Positions 8,961 to 19,148 of a stretch of DNA of 61,964 nucleotides are shown here, piece by piece. Every line of letters starts with the position of its first letter. Position 1 is the first letter of the stretch. Both the position numbers and the translations under genes were made by a program. The DNA is from Helicobacter mehlei (GTDB lineage Bacteria; Campylobacterota; Campylobacteria; Campylobacterales; Helicobacteraceae), in assembly GCF_003660265.1 (NCBI RefSeq), contig NZ_QXQP01000008.1, positions 1-61,964 on the forward strand. The letters run 5' to 3'. Below the pieces are notes generated by a model. That model was not told where the DNA came from. It saw only the letters and a program-made list of their open reading frames with translations, and ran no database searches.

Positions 8961-10138
8961 TCCGCCTACTTCTCCTAGCCCTCTTGGTGTTAAATCTGCA
9001 GGCAAAAGAAGATGTATTGACCATCATGATTCAAATAGACAACCCCAAAGAATCCCAAGATACCCAGGAATTTTTCAAGGCGTTTAAGGCACTCCATGCC
9101 TATATGCAAAAATCCTACACCAAGATAAAAGATGCGCGCGAAAATGTCCCATTAAATGACAACTACGACTATACTCTGGCTCAGATTATGGCAGGCTACA
9201 CAGATGCCTCCATCCCCCTAGCCAAAGCTGTGGTTAAGCAAGTCCCCTTGTTTAAAGAGTTTAAGCCCAAAAACCAAAGAGAAGAGCTTTTTTTAACCCA
9301 TGTTAAAGATATGGCCATGTTCCATGCCCTAGACCTCATAAACATGTCGCTTGAAGAAAAGGCTACATTTGTTGCCCACGAATTTTTACACATCAACGCA
9401 TGGCTCTATGCCCCGCTTTTCAACGCCCACAAAGCGGGGCTAGATGTGATCGCCTATTTAGAGCAACTCCATCGCATTTTTTCTAAAAATGTTGATCTGC
9501 GTCGTATGAGAAATATCTTTGTTTTTCATGAAAAAGGGCTATATGAAGAACAAAGAAAAAACATTGTCCACTATAAGCCTTTTAGAAAACGCCTTATTCA
9601 AGATATGCATGAAGTGGATATACCCATGGACATCTTCGCCCTTCGTATAGGCTATCCTTCTTGGGTTGCGCTCGTTATGAACACCATCTTTGAGGGGGGG
9701 ATATCTGCAAACCGGATACCTGACAGACGCACATTTTGGGACTTCATGGATAAAAACGCCCAACGCATAGACCCCGAACATCTCTTTGATCTCTATCTAG
9801 CGCGGGTGTTCCCCCTAAATCGCAACGCCCCCTATTACTACGACAGCTTACAAAATGATGACCCCAAGATTTTAAAAAACATGCTAAAAGACAACCCTAC
9901 CATGTGTTTAAGCCCCAAATACTTAAGCCCACAATCTAAGCAAATCTGCCAACAACTCTTTCAAGCCCAAACCTACAACGCTAAAGACATCCAAGAGCAA
10001 TTACACATTGTGCGCCTGATCTCTATTGATGATAGCCCCTGTGTGTATTTAGACTCTAAGGATAAGCTCCAAGTGTTTAAGTCTAGTAATGCGCTATGTG
10101 TGGCGTTGCAAGAACACTTAGAAAAGGGGCTTAAATGA
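8957..10138 (+). CDS. Exported four-cysteine array protein, single-module, last intact member (393 aa)
   Basis: Unknown family. The signal peptide MIRLLLLALLVLNLQA and mature N-terminus KEDVLTIMIQID match the gene at 1162 almost exactly at DNA level. Motif LYAPLFNAHKAGLDVIAYL; standard tail C-x13-C-x30-C-x18-C. It ends in an ATGA overlap with a start codon that is followed by only nine sense codons, so the array is broken immediately downstream. The adjacent gene on the other strand (waaL-like) converges on it. Confidence 0.87.
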   Translation: MIRLLLLALLVLNLQAKEDVLTIMIQIDNPKESQDTQEFFKAFKALHAYMQKSYTKIKDARENVPLNDNYDYTLAQIMAGYTDASIPLAKAVVKQVPLFKEFKPKNQREELFLTHVKDMAMFHALDLINMSLEEKATFVAHEFLHINAWLYAPLFNAHKAGLDVIAYLEQLHRIFSKNVDLRRMRNIFVFHEKGLYEEQRKNIVHYKPFRKRLIQDMHEVDIPMDIFALRIGYPSWVALVMNTIFEGGISANRIPDRRTFWDFMDKNAQRIDPEHLFDLYLARVFPLNRNAPYYYDSLQNDDPKILKNMLKDNPTMCLSPKYLSPQSKQICQQLFQAQTYNAKDIQEQLHIVRLISIDDSPCVYLDSKDKLQVFKSSNALCVALQEHLEKGLK

Positions 10139-10164
10139 TTCGCCTGCTCTTTATCAAGATGTAG
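10135..10164 (+). pseudogene. Remnant start of a lost array member
   Basis: An ATG overlapping the previous stop as ATGA opens a frame reading MIRLLFIKM and then TAG. The first six residues match the family signal peptide, so this is probably the 5' scar of a further paralog removed by deletion. It is too short to be functional on its own. Confidence 0.6.
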
Positions 10165-10184
10165 CTGACTATGTTAGGACATGC

Positions 10185-11450
10185 CTAGCGTGCTAGAGGC
10201 GATGGACTTGGATTGGGTCTAGTTTGCAGAACTCCCATGACTACCAAAGCCACAAAAAAACTCCCCTCAATAAAAAAGTCAAAGGGATCAAACCCGATCC
10301 CCAAAACAATATAAAAGCATAACAGACTGAGCAAGAATAGACTAATTAGGGGGTCTTGATCTAAGGTGCGTGCAAATGCACGCCACACCACAACCCAGAG
10401 TAATAAGAGTGCAAACAGTCCCAATAATCCCCTATGGGCGAGGGTATTGAAGATTTCATTGTCATAGCGTTCTTTGCAATCAATACTCTTAGGATCGCGA
10501 TAAGACCGGGCAAGGGTTACGATCTCTGCAATGTGTTTACACTTGGTGCTGATGCTCATGCCAAAAAATGGGGAGAGACGCACAATCACCCATGCTTCTT
10601 GCCAACGCGCTAAACGCGATCCAATGCTCGAATCAGGGTTTTTGTCGGCATAAAGCTTGAGATCGTGGCTAAAACTCTCTTGTGCATTTCTGGGACCATG
10701 CAAGATTTTTTGATTCTCCAAAATGTGCACGGATACAAACATCCCGGCAAAAAGCGCGCTGATAACAAGCATATAGGGCAGACAACGCCAAGATTTTTGG
10801 CGGTATAAAATGAACAAAGAGAGGATTACAAATGTGGTACCAAAGGCGATAGAGGCACTGCGTGTCCCGCTCAACAAGACCACTACAAACCCTAAAAGCA
10901 TCGCTATACTGAGTAATATCTTTTCTGAGAATTGTTTGGAATGCAACGCATAGATGTAGCAACCAAAAAGTGCGGCAGATGTTAGGGTTACAAAGCCTAC
11001 AATTGTGCTAAACCCCACAACACGCGCCACATCAAAACCTATGCGTTGCACCAATGCAATCACGCCATTGAGCGTGCAAGCAAGTGCCATGCTATAAAAA
11101 AGATATCTCTGGTTTAAACATACCCGAACGCTACTTAAAAATACTAGACTCGCCACGCCTAACATATAGACTAGGGGCATGTTGAGCAGACGCAAATTTT
11201 CATGCCAGCTTTTTAAATCGCTTTCCACAAATAGATTAGGTAATGCAACAACTGCCATGAGCAAAAACGCACCTGCTAGCCACTTAGTGGGATTATCAAG
11301 CCTTAAGGGGAGTTTGTATTTCCAATAATAGCTGAGTGCCCCCACAGCCAGCACCACCAGCAGAATCTGGGGCATGGGTTTCTTAAAAGAAGCCAAGAAA
11401 AACAGCGCAAAAAAAAGCGTGGCGCACTGGCTAAGGGTGTGGGGTTGCAT
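10185..11450 (-). CDS. waaL: O-antigen ligase / polymerase-like membrane protein (WaaL family)
   Basis: A 421-aa protein with about ten or more hydrophobic segments and a large polar loop (around residues 240-330) before the last membrane spans, the layout of the Wzy/WaaL O-antigen ligase superfamily. By family it would join O-antigen chains to lipid A-core at the periplasmic face of the inner membrane. It lies just downstream of rpsO on the minus strand, the arrangement I recall from H. pylori next to flhA. The assignment rests on topology and gene order; a polymerase or another Wzy_C protein is possible. Confidence 0.72.
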   Translation of the reverse strand: MQPHTLSQCATLFFALFFLASFKKPMPQILLVVLAVGALSYYWKYKLPLRLDNPTKWLAGAFLLMAVVALPNLFVESDLKSWHENLRLLNMPLVYMLGVASLVFLSSVRVCLNQRYLFYSMALACTLNGVIALVQRIGFDVARVVGFSTIVGFVTLTSAALFGCYIYALHSKQFSEKILLSIAMLLGFVVVLLSGTRSASIAFGTTFVILSLFILYRQKSWRCLPYMLVISALFAGMFVSVHILENQKILHGPRNAQESFSHDLKLYADKNPDSSIGSRLARWQEAWVIVRLSPFFGMSISTKCKHIAEIVTLARSYRDPKSIDCKERYDNEIFNTLAHRGLLGLFALLLLWVVVWRAFARTLDQDPLISLFLLSLLCFYIVLGIGFDPFDFFIEGSFFVALVVMGVLQTRPNPSPSPLAR

Positions 11451-11456
11451 TACAAG

Positions 11457-11729
11457 CTAGCGGTTTTTGATCCCAAGTGCTTGGATGAGCTCCATGTAGC
11501 GATCGTGGTGGGTGCGTTTGAGGTACTGGAGTAGGTTTTTGCGGTGCCCCACGAGTTTTAAAAGTCCCAAACGGCTAGAGTGATCCTTGGGGTTGCTCTT
11601 CAAATGGGTGGTTAGATCGGCGATCCTGCGACTCAAAAGCGCAATTTGCACCTCACAAGAACCCGTATCTTGAGCAGAACGCCCAAAGCACCTCATAATC
11701 TCTTGTTTTTTCTCCGTATCCAAAGCCAT
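11457..11729 (-). CDS. rpsO: 30S ribosomal protein S15
   Basis: A 90-aa protein with the full S15 signature: [12 protein letters not shown] at the N-terminus, the [15 protein letters not shown] helix, and the 16S-binding segment [22 protein letters not shown]15 nucleates assembly of the 30S platform by binding helices 20-22 of 16S rRNA. An AGGAGG ribosome-binding site lies just upstream of the ATG. The waaL-like gene follows after 6 bp and is probably co-transcribed. Confidence 0.97.
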   Translation of the reverse strand: MALDTEKKQEIMRCFGRSAQDTGSCEVQIALLSRRIADLTTHLKSNPKDHSSRLGLLKLVGHRKNLLQYLKRTHHDRYMELIQALGIKNR

Positions 11730-11761
11730 AAGACCTCCTAATAGGAATTTGATAAGGTGGC

Positions 11762-11767
11762 ATTATA
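11762..11767 (-). promoter_or_regulatory. Putative -10 element for rpsO
   Basis: The minus strand reads TATAAT 33 bp upstream of the rpsO start, in an AT-rich stretch. Helicobacter sigma-80 promoters rely mainly on this -10 box. Predicted by eye only. Confidence 0.5.
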
Positions 11768-11851
11768 ACTTAAAACAAGTAAAATTTTACATGAAAAATT
11801 GTAAAATGGGCTGTTGGCCCAAAAATTGAAGTAAGGATTGATTGAAGAGGC

Positions 11852-14050
11852 GTGGCAAGCGATAAGCAAAAGAGCATTCTTAAAAAAACTTTCCCTTTTT
11901 TAAGGCAATTGAGCCAATCTAAGGATTTGACGGTTGTTGCCTTTGTGATTGCCATTTTGGGGATTATCATTGTCCCCTTGCCCCCCTTTTTGCTCGATTT
12001 TCTACTCACCATTTCGATTGCGCTCTCTGTACTCATCATCTTAATCGGGCTTTACATCACCAAGCCCACCGATTTTAGTGCCTTCCCCACTTTACTCTTA
12101 ATTGTAACCCTTTATCGCCTCGCGCTCAATGTCGCCACCACGCGCATGATTTTAACACAAGGCTATAAGGGGCCCAGTGCTGTTAGCGACATCATTAGTG
12201 CCTTTGGTGAATTTAGCGTGAGTGGGAACTATGTCATTGGAGCGATTGTCTTTAGTATCTTGGTGCTGGTCAATCTTTTAGTGGTAACCAATGGCTCAAC
12301 CCGTGTAACCGAAGTGCGTGCGCGTTTTGCACTAGATGCGATGCCGGGCAAACAAATGGCGATCGACGCGGATTTAAACTCGGGATTAATTGATAATGAA
12401 GAGGCTAAAAAAAGACGCGCAACTCTTAGTCAAGAGGCGGATTTTTATGGTGCCATGGATGGGGCAAGCAAGTTTGTCAAGGGCGATGCGATTGCAGCGA
12501 TCATCATCACCTTGATCAACATCATTGGGGGCTTTTTGGTGGGGGTCTTCCAAAAAGACATGAGCGTCTCTTATAGTGCCTCCACATTTACCATTTTAAC
12601 CATTGGCGATGGGCTGGTCGGGCAAATCCCAGCCCTCATCATTGCCACGGCTACGGGTATTGTCGCCACGCGCACCACCCAGCATGAGGAGGAGAATTTT
12701 GCTAGCAAACTCATCACACAATTAACAGACAAAAGTAAAACCCTCGTTATCGTGGGCTTTATCCTCTTGCTCTTTGCCAGTGTCCCGGGCCTACCCACAT
12801 TTTCGCTCGCCTTTGTGGGGAGTTTGTTTTTATTCATCGCATGGCTAATTTCACGCGAGGGCAAGGACAATTTATTTGTCAAATTTGAGAAGTGGTTGAG
12901 CCAAAAAACTGGAGTCGATCTGGCCACTAGAGCCACTACTCAAACTGAACAAGCCCCCATCACCCGCCCCCAAAAGAGTGCCGAGGAGATCAAAAAAGAA
13001 GAAGAACAAGCTATTAATGAGGTGCTTAAAATTGAGTTTTTAGAGCTGGCTTTGGGCTACCAGCTCATCTCCCTAGCAGACACCAAACAGGGAGGGGATT
13101 TGTTAGAGCGCATCCGGGGCATTAGAAAGAAAATTGCCAGTGATTATGGCTTTCTCATGCCCCAAATCCGCATTAGAGATAATCTCCAGCTCCCCCCTAC
13201 CCACTATGAGATCAAGCTCAAAGGGATTAGTATTGGGGATGGGAGCGTGATGCCCGATCGTTTCTTGGCGATGAATACCGGCTTTGCGGGCAAAGAGATT
13301 GAGGGTATCCCCACCAAAGAGCCCGCCTTTGGTATGGACGCACTTTGGATTGAGCCCAAAGACAAAGAGGAGGCGATCATTCAGGGTTATACCATCATTG
13401 ACCCCTCCACGGTGATTGCCACCCACACGAGCGAATTAGTCAAAAAATACGCTGAGGAGTTCATCACCAAGGATGAGGTCAAATCGCTTTTAGATCGCTT
13501 AGCCAATGATTACCCCGCCATCATTGAGGAGGCAAAAAAAATCCCCACAGGGGTTATCCGCTCTGTCTTACAAGAACTCTTGCATGAGAAAATCCCCATT
13601 AGGGATATGCTGACTATCTTAGAGACCATTACCGACATTGCCCCTAGCGTGCAAAATGACATCACCATTTTAACCGAGCAGGTGCGCGCGCGCCTCTCAA
13701 GAGTCATCACCAATATTTTTAAATCTGAGGATGGGAGCTTAAAATTACTCACTTTAGGCACAGCCACCGAGCAACATTTACTTAACAAACTCAAAGATCA
13801 ACCCTCTGGTAAGTTCTTGCTTTTAAACGCGACCGAGATGCAACAACTCATTGAGAATATCTCCGCCGAGTCGATGAAAATTTTACAACGTGGGGTTGCT
13901 CCGGTGATCCTCATTGTCGATCCCGAGTTGCGCCGCCCGCTCTCCTCTAAGATGGAGCAATTTAAAATTGACATCGTAGTTTTAAGCCACGCCGAATTAG
14001 ACACCAATGCTAAATACGAAGTGCTAGGCACGATCAACATTAATTTTTAA
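11852..14050 (+). CDS. flhA: Flagellar export gate protein FlhA
   Basis: A 732-aa protein that closely follows H. pylori FlhA: an N-terminal block of about eight membrane helices (residues about 25-335), including the FHIPEP-family loop with [20 protein letters not shown], and a C-terminal cytoplasmic domain (about 370-732). FlhA is the major export-gate component of the flagellar type III secretion system and receives chaperone-substrate complexes. The start is a GTG; the next in-frame ATG would delete conserved sequence. It starts a plus-strand run and is divergent from rpsO. Confidence 0.97.
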   Translation: MASDKQKSILKKTFPFLRQLSQSKDLTVVAFVIAILGIIIVPLPPFLLDFLLTISIALSVLIILIGLYITKPTDFSAFPTLLLIVTLYRLALNVATTRMILTQGYKGPSAVSDIISAFGEFSVSGNYVIGAIVFSILVLVNLLVVTNGSTRVTEVRARFALDAMPGKQMAIDADLNSGLIDNEEAKKRRATLSQEADFYGAMDGASKFVKGDAIAAIIITLINIIGGFLVGVFQKDMSVSYSASTFTILTIGDGLVGQIPALIIATATGIVATRTTQHEEENFASKLITQLTDKSKTLVIVGFILLLFASVPGLPTFSLAFVGSLFLFIAWLISREGKDNLFVKFEKWLSQKTGVDLATRATTQTEQAPITRPQKSAEEIKKEEEQAINEVLKIEFLELALGYQLISLADTKQGGDLLERIRGIRKKIASDYGFLMPQIRIRDNLQLPPTHYEIKLKGISIGDGSVMPDRFLAMNTGFAGKEIEGIPTKEPAFGMDALWIEPKDKEEAIIQGYTIIDPSTVIATHTSELVKKYAEEFITKDEVKSLLDRLANDYPAIIEEAKKIPTGVIRSVLQELLHEKIPIRDMLTILETITDIAPSVQNDITILTEQVRARLSRVITNIFKSEDGSLKLLTLGTATEQHLLNKLKDQPSGKFLLLNATEMQQLIENISAESMKILQRGVAPVILIVDPELRRPLSSKMEQFKIDIVVLSHAELDTNAKYEVLGTININF

Positions 14051-14058
14051 GGACACTG

Positions 14059-15144
14059 ATGCAGGTTTTTCATTTATCCCACATTGATTTAGATGGCTAT
14101 GGTTGCCAATTCATTAGCCACCATTTTTTTGAGAACATCACCTACTACAATGCCAATTATGGGCGAGAGGTTTCAGCTAGATTGCATGAAATCGCTGATG
14201 CCTTGCAAGCACAAGCCAACCAGCACAAGCAGTTTTTGGTTTTGGTTACAGATTTGAATCTCAGCTTAGGCGAGGCGGAGTTTTTGCAAAAACAAAGCGA
14301 TGGCTTACGCTCACAGGGTGCTGAGGTGCAACTCTTGCTCTTAGATCACCATATCACTGGCAAGGAGGCTGCTGAGACTTACCATTGGTATCATTTAGAT
14401 GTGGATCGCAGTGCTTCTAAGATCACTTTTGAAACCCTCAAAGCCCAATATCCCCCCCTGCAAGATTTGACAAGCCTAGAATCGATGGTGGAGATGATCA
14501 ATTCCATCGATATTTGGAAAGAGGGAGAATTTGGGTTTGAATTAGGCAAGGTGTGTATGCGCATGATTGCTGGGAGTTCTGAGCTTAACCGTTTTATGTT
14601 TGACACCGAACACCGCAACTATAAATTTGCCCTCTTGGAGCAAGCCCAAGACTATATTGCCAAGGAAAATGGCGCGGTGATCTTTGATAACGATCTTTTT
14701 AGGTTAAAAAAAATCGCCCTAGGGGGCAACCCCGATCAAGAAATCATGGACAACATTGCTTCTAATGCCCAAGTGGCGTTGTTATCCCAAAAAAAAGAGG
14801 AGTGTAGCGTTTATTGTGAAGGCAAGCGTGGGTTTTTAAGCTACTCCATGGGCGGGATTAGCGTGTTGGCGAATTTATTTTTGTGCCAAAATAGCGAATT
14901 TGACTTTTATATGGATGTCAATCCTAGGGGCAATGTGAGCTTGCGCTCCAATGGCAAATGCGATGTTAGTAACCTAAGTAAGCAATATTTTAATGGTGGC
15001 GGGCATAAAAACGCCAGCGGGGGTAGAATCGAAGGATTTAAAGAAAGTTTTAGCTATTATGACATCAAGGAGCAGGTGGAAAAGGCATTGAATAAAACAA
15101 CGGAAACGGATTATGGCTTTTTTGGCAATCGTTTCCAATTTTAG
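14059..15144 (+). CDS. DHH-family phosphoesterase
   Basis: A 361-aa protein of the DHH/DHHA1 superfamily (RecJ / NrnA / oligoribonuclease-type). Visible motifs: HIDLDGYG near residues 8-15 (metal-binding motif I), VTDLNLS (motif II), LLLDHH at about 93-98 (DHH motif III), and the DHHA1 glycine motif NGGGHKNASGG near residue 320. The family hydrolyses phosphodiester bonds, for example short oligonucleotides or cyclic dinucleotides; the substrate cannot be read from sequence. It follows flhA after 8 bp, as I recall for H. pylori HP1042. Confidence 0.85.
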   Translation: MQVFHLSHIDLDGYGCQFISHHFFENITYYNANYGREVSARLHEIADALQAQANQHKQFLVLVTDLNLSLGEAEFLQKQSDGLRSQGAEVQLLLLDHHITGKEAAETYHWYHLDVDRSASKITFETLKAQYPPLQDLTSLESMVEMINSIDIWKEGEFGFELGKVCMRMIAGSSELNRFMFDTEHRNYKFALLEQAQDYIAKENGAVIFDNDLFRLKKIALGGNPDQEIMDNIASNAQVALLSQKKEECSVYCEGKRGFLSYSMGGISVLANLFLCQNSEFDFYMDVNPRGNVSLRSNGKCDVSNLSKQYFNGGGHKNASGGRIEGFKESFSYYDIKEQVEKALNKTTETDYGFFGNRFQF

Positions 15145-15171
15145 TCCAATCGATATTCTAAAGGAGTCAAT

Positions 15172-15849
15172 ATGAGGTCGTGGTTTGCGTGTTTTTTGCT
15201 GACGATAGTTTTAAGTGGGTGTGTGAGCTATCAGATCAAGCCCGAGAATGTCTCCAGTTACAACAATGGGATTCAGGTTTTGACCTCTTCTAAGGCGCGT
15301 TCTAAGGTGCAAGTGGAGGTGGCACAAAAAAAACTCAAAGGGATTGATAACCCACCTTTGGTGCTGTATGTGGGGGCTCAGGTGATTGGGGGCGATCCGG
15401 TGGATTTTGATACTTCTCATATTTCTGTGAGCGAAAATGGCAAGAGTCTATCAGTCTTAAATTTTAACCAGATGATGCGTTCTAGCTATGACTTTGAGCC
15501 TGCCTTGCAGAAATTCAATATCGCCGTGCCCACCTCATCTGCTACAGATGTGATGGCACCCCCCATGTTTTACTACGGGCAGGGCGATTTCTTAGCCTAT
15601 GACATGATGTTTGGCATGCCCTTTATGATGATGGATGATGCCCAAACGCAAGCCATCGAACAAGAGGAGCGCCAAGCCTTCAAGATCATGGCAATCAACT
15701 ACCTCAAACGCTCCACCCTCAAGCCCGGAGGCAAAGCTAGAGGCGGGTTTGTTGTGATTAATTCAAAATACATTGTCCCGGGCACTCTTGTGGTGCAAGT
15801 CTTGCTAGAAAATGAACTCCATGCCTTTAAGATTGATATTACACAATAG
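15172..15849 (+). CDS. Predicted lipoprotein of unknown function
   Basis: A 225-aa protein with a lipoprotein signal peptide: Arg, a hydrophobic core and the lipobox LSGC with Cys at residue 17. The mature part has a mixed polar body, a Met/Asp-rich stretch (YDMMFGMPFMMMDD, about residues 143-156) and a C-terminal beta-like segment (GGFVVINSKYIVPGTLVVQV). It has an AAGGAG site before ATG. It lies between the DHH gene and pheS and may be in the same transcript. I do not recognise a family. Confidence 0.8.
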   Translation: MRSWFACFLLTIVLSGCVSYQIKPENVSSYNNGIQVLTSSKARSKVQVEVAQKKLKGIDNPPLVLYVGAQVIGGDPVDFDTSHISVSENGKSLSVLNFNQMMRSSYDFEPALQKFNIAVPTSSATDVMAPPMFYYGQGDFLAYDMMFGMPFMMMDDAQTQAIEQEERQAFKIMAINYLKRSTLKPGGKARGGFVVINSKYIVPGTLVVQVLLENELHAFKIDITQ

Positions 15850-15858
15850 GGATTTTTT

Positions 15859-16857
15859 TTGCAAACTTTAAAAAATTTACTCACCCAAATCCAAGAGGTT
15901 GGCGACCTTAAGGATTTAGAAACCTTGCGCCTCCAAGTCTTAGGCAAAAAGGGGGTGCTCACCCAAGAGTTTAGTGCACTTAAAAAGCTAGAGGGCAAAG
16001 AAAAAACCCAAAAGGCCCAAGAGCTCAACACCTTTAAAGAAGCCTTCGTCCGTGTACATGCCAGCAAAAAAAAAGAATTACAGGATTTGGAGCTAGAGGC
16101 TAAATTGCGCGCCCAAGCCATCGATCCCACTTTGGCTAATAGCACCTTGGGTTCTAGTCTAGGGCATCCTTTAAGTTACACCAAAGATCGCATCATCACC
16201 TATTTTACCCAACAAGGATTCAAACTGCATGTAGGCACGCTGGTAGAAGAGGAGCGGTATAATTTTGACATGCTCAACATGCCCGGCTACCACCCCGCAC
16301 GCGACATGCAAGACACCTTTTATTTTAAAGATCATAAGTTATTACGCACCCACACCTCGCCCACCCAAATACATGCCATGCAGACCCAAAAACCCCCGAT
16401 CAAGATGATTGGCGTGGGCCCCACTTTTAGGCGCGATTATGACACCACACACACCCCCATGTTCTCCCAAGTGGAGGGTTTGGTGGTGGATCACGCCCAA
16501 AAAGTGCATTTTGGGCACTTAAAGCAGGTTTTAGAGGACTTTTTGCATGATTTTTTTGGGGGTGTCAAGGTGCGTTGGCGTTCTAGCTTTTTTCCCTTCA
16601 CCGAGCCTAGCGCAGAGGTGGATATTAGTTGTGTGTTTTGTGCCCAAGAGGGTTGTAAGGTGTGCAAACATACCGGCTGGTTGGAAGTGTTGGGGGCAGG
16701 CTGTGTACATCCAGCTGTCTTTAAACATGCGGGGTTAGAGAATGTGAGCGGGTATGCCTTTGGACTAGGCATTGAACGCCTCACCATGCTCACTTGTGGG
16801 ATTAATGATCTTAGAAGTCTGTTTGAAACCGATTTACGCCTCTTGGAGGGCTTTTAA
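15859..16857 (+). CDS. pheS: Phenylalanine-tRNA ligase alpha subunit
   Basis: A 332-aa catalytic subunit of PheRS. An N-terminal coiled-coil (about 1-85) is followed by the class II synthetase core: motif 2 as [13 protein letters not shown] and motif 3 as GFGLGIERL-type [14 protein letters not shown] near the C-terminus. [13 protein letters not shown] and a Cys-rich [12 protein letters not shown] segment are typical of epsilonproteobacterial PheS. Together with PheT it charges tRNA-Phe as an alpha2-beta2 enzyme. The best start is TTG at 15859, which preserves the N-terminal helix. The stop overlaps the pheT ATG by one base. Confidence 0.96.
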   Translation: MQTLKNLLTQIQEVGDLKDLETLRLQVLGKKGVLTQEFSALKKLEGKEKTQKAQELNTFKEAFVRVHASKKKELQDLELEAKLRAQAIDPTLANSTLGSSLGHPLSYTKDRIITYFTQQGFKLHVGTLVEEERYNFDMLNMPGYHPARDMQDTFYFKDHKLLRTHTSPTQIHAMQTQKPPIKMIGVGPTFRRDYDTTHTPMFSQVEGLVVDHAQKVHFGHLKQVLEDFLHDFFGGVKVRWRSSFFPFTEPSAEVDISCVFCAQEGCKVCKHTGWLEVLGAGCVHPAVFKHAGLENVSGYAFGLGIERLTMLTCGINDLRSLFETDLRLLEGF

Positions 16858-19148
16858 TGCTCCTTAACACTGACACTCTACGCGATTTTTTGGAGGGGTC
16901 TTTACCCGATGTATCTACTCTGTGTGCGGATTTAAGCTATATTGGCTTGGAGGTAGAAAGTGCAACCCCCTTTAATCTGCCTGATTTGGTGGTGGTGGGT
17001 CAAATCTTGGAGTGCACCCAACACTCAGATGCCACCAAGTTACATGTTTGCCAAGTGGATATTGGCTCTAAAGTCTTGCAAATTGTGTGTGGGGCGGGTA
17101 ATGTGGGTGTGGGGCAGTTTGTGGCTGTGGCACTGATTGGGGCGCATTTACCCGATCTCAGCATACAAGCAAGCAACTTAAGGGGTGTGGAGAGTTTGGG
17201 CATGCTCTGCTCGGCTGTGGAACTAGGTTTGCCTAAAACCAATGAGGGGATTTTGATCTTAGATAGCAGTATCAACCATGATAAACCCCTTAGGTTAGGT
17301 GCGTCTCTAAAAGACTTGCCCTTTTTTAAAGGCACGCTTTTAGATATTGCGCTCACCCCCAATCGGGGCGATTGCTTGAGCGTGTTAGGATTGGCGCGTG
17401 AGATTAGCGCGCTCTATCATTTGCCCCTCAAATCTCCCCCTAAGCTAACTATTGGTGCGTCCTTGGACATCCAAATTGCCTCAAATCTCTCCCCTTGCGC
17501 GCTTAATTACGCCTTGCTTGATTTGAAGCCCTCTATGCCTCTAGAGATTGCCCTCAATCTCGCCCTGCAACACAATCTACAGTCTGACCCCCTAGCCAAT
17601 TTCTTAGAATATGCCACCTATCTTAGTGGCGTGCTCTTACATGCCTACCCCCATGTGCGCCTAGAAGTGGGTATCAATGGCGCGGGTTTTGTGTGCGTGG
17701 GCGATCACGCCCAAACCCTCTCTGTGTTGGGCGTTAGCCCCCCTAGCTTACCCACCAGTGCGCCCTATCTTATCGAGGCAAGTTTTATAGACCCTGAGCA
17801 TGTGTGCCAGAGTCTGCACGCCCACCCTATGGAAAATAGCCCCACGCTGACTTATCGCTCTAAGCGCGGGAGTAATCCACAGGTGTTAGTGGGTTTGGAG
17901 TGGCTAGCTTTTTTGCTCCAACGCTTTGCACCCCAAGCTAGCTTGCAAGTGAGCCCCCCTAGCACGCCTACTCTGCCCACTAAAACCCTCAACTTTAGCC
18001 CCCAAGACATCGGGGATATTTTGGGGCAAACACCCAGCAAAGAACGCATACAAGAGATTTTAAATGCATTGGGTTTTGAGTTATGCGATCAAGACGATCA
18101 ATTCCTAGCCACCATCCCCCCCTTTAGGCATGACATCAGCGCAATTCCTGACATCGCCGAAGAGATTTTGCGCATACAAGGCCTAGATGATCTGCCCAAG
18201 AGTCCTTTATTCATCTATGAAAGCACGGGGGCCAACCCCCATTACACACGCTATCTCTTTGAGCACCAAATAGCTATCAAAGCCCTAGCATGGGGTTTTA
18301 AGGAGGTGGTGCATTATCTTTTTGCTAAAAAAGAGCAATTAGAAGTCCTAGGTTACCCCACCCTGCAAGAAGACCTAGACTTATTCAACCCCATTAATAG
18401 CGATCTTGACACCCTACGCACCTCTTTAATCCCCGGACTCTTAGAAGCCTTGGGGCGTAATAAAAATTTGGGTTTTAAAAGTGTGGCGTTGTTTGAATTG
18501 GGTAGTGTCTATGACACCCAACGCACCGAACAACCCAGTTTGGCTTTTCTGGCTACTGGTTTGCAAACCCTCCCCCACTACCCCCACCCCAAGGGCTTAG
18601 AATGGGATTTTTATAGCTTTACTGCCACGCTTGCACGCATTCTAGGAGTCTTTGAATTGCACCCCATTAGCCCCCAACAACGCCAAGACCAACCCTATTT
18701 GAACACCACCTACCACCCCTACCAAAGCGCATGGATATTCCAAGAGGGCGTAAAAATCGGCGTTGTGGGTGCCCTTAACCCGATTTTAGTCCAAAAACAT
18801 GATTTGCTAGAGGGTTTCATCGCTGAGGTCTTTAGCGCGCATCTAAACCCCAAACCCCACAAAATCCAGGAGTTTTCAAAACTCCCCACCAGCTTTAGAG
18901 ATTTAACCATTTTAGTGGGCAAAGAATTACACTTCAGCGATCTCAAAAAGAGTATCCAACAAGCCCAAATCCCCCACCTAAAAGAAGTCTTTGCCCTAGA
19001 TGTCTATTCTCAAAGCCCCCAAGAGATCGCCTTGAGTCTGCGTCTAAAAATCCAATCCCAAGAATCCCTTGTAGATAGCCAATTACAAGAAGTGGTGGAT
19101 CGCGTGCTCCACATCCTAAGTACACGCTTTAAGGCTAGACTCAAATGA
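16857..19148 (+). CDS. pheT: Phenylalanine-tRNA ligase beta subunit
   Basis: A 763-aa PheRS beta chain. Order of domains: EMAP-type tRNA-binding domain (about 40-150, with VVVGQILECTQHSDATKL), B3/B4 region with editing function (about 200-330), B5 (about 375-450), the core-like domain (about 460-660) and the C-terminal anticodon-binding fold (SFRDLTILVGKEL, about 675-763). Length fits the family. It overlaps pheS by 1 bp and aroA by 4 bp. Confidence 0.96.
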   Translation: MLLNTDTLRDFLEGSLPDVSTLCADLSYIGLEVESATPFNLPDLVVVGQILECTQHSDATKLHVCQVDIGSKVLQIVCGAGNVGVGQFVAVALIGAHLPDLSIQASNLRGVESLGMLCSAVELGLPKTNEGILILDSSINHDKPLRLGASLKDLPFFKGTLLDIALTPNRGDCLSVLGLAREISALYHLPLKSPPKLTIGASLDIQIASNLSPCALNYALLDLKPSMPLEIALNLALQHNLQSDPLANFLEYATYLSGVLLHAYPHVRLEVGINGAGFVCVGDHAQTLSVLGVSPPSLPTSAPYLIEASFIDPEHVCQSLHAHPMENSPTLTYRSKRGSNPQVLVGLEWLAFLLQRFAPQASLQVSPPSTPTLPTKTLNFSPQDIGDILGQTPSKERIQEILNALGFELCDQDDQFLATIPPFRHDISAIPDIAEEILRIQGLDDLPKSPLFIYESTGANPHYTRYLFEHQIAIKALAWGFKEVVHYLFAKKEQLEVLGYPTLQEDLDLFNPINSDLDTLRTSLIPGLLEALGRNKNLGFKSVALFELGSVYDTQRTEQPSLAFLATGLQTLPHYPHPKGLEWDFYSFTATLARILGVFELHPISPQQRQDQPYLNTTYHPYQSAWIFQEGVKIGVVGALNPILVQKHDLLEGFIAEVFSAHLNPKPHKIQEFSKLPTSFRDLTILVGKELHFSDLKKSIQQAQIPHLKEVFALDVYSQSPQEIALSLRLKIQSQESLVDSQLQEVVDRVLHILSTRFKARLK

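Noticed and set aside
10165-10200. CTAGC-GT-GCTAG inverted repeat as a terminator between the array and waaL
   Set aside because: The stem is short and no T run follows on either strand, so it does not look like an intrinsic terminator.
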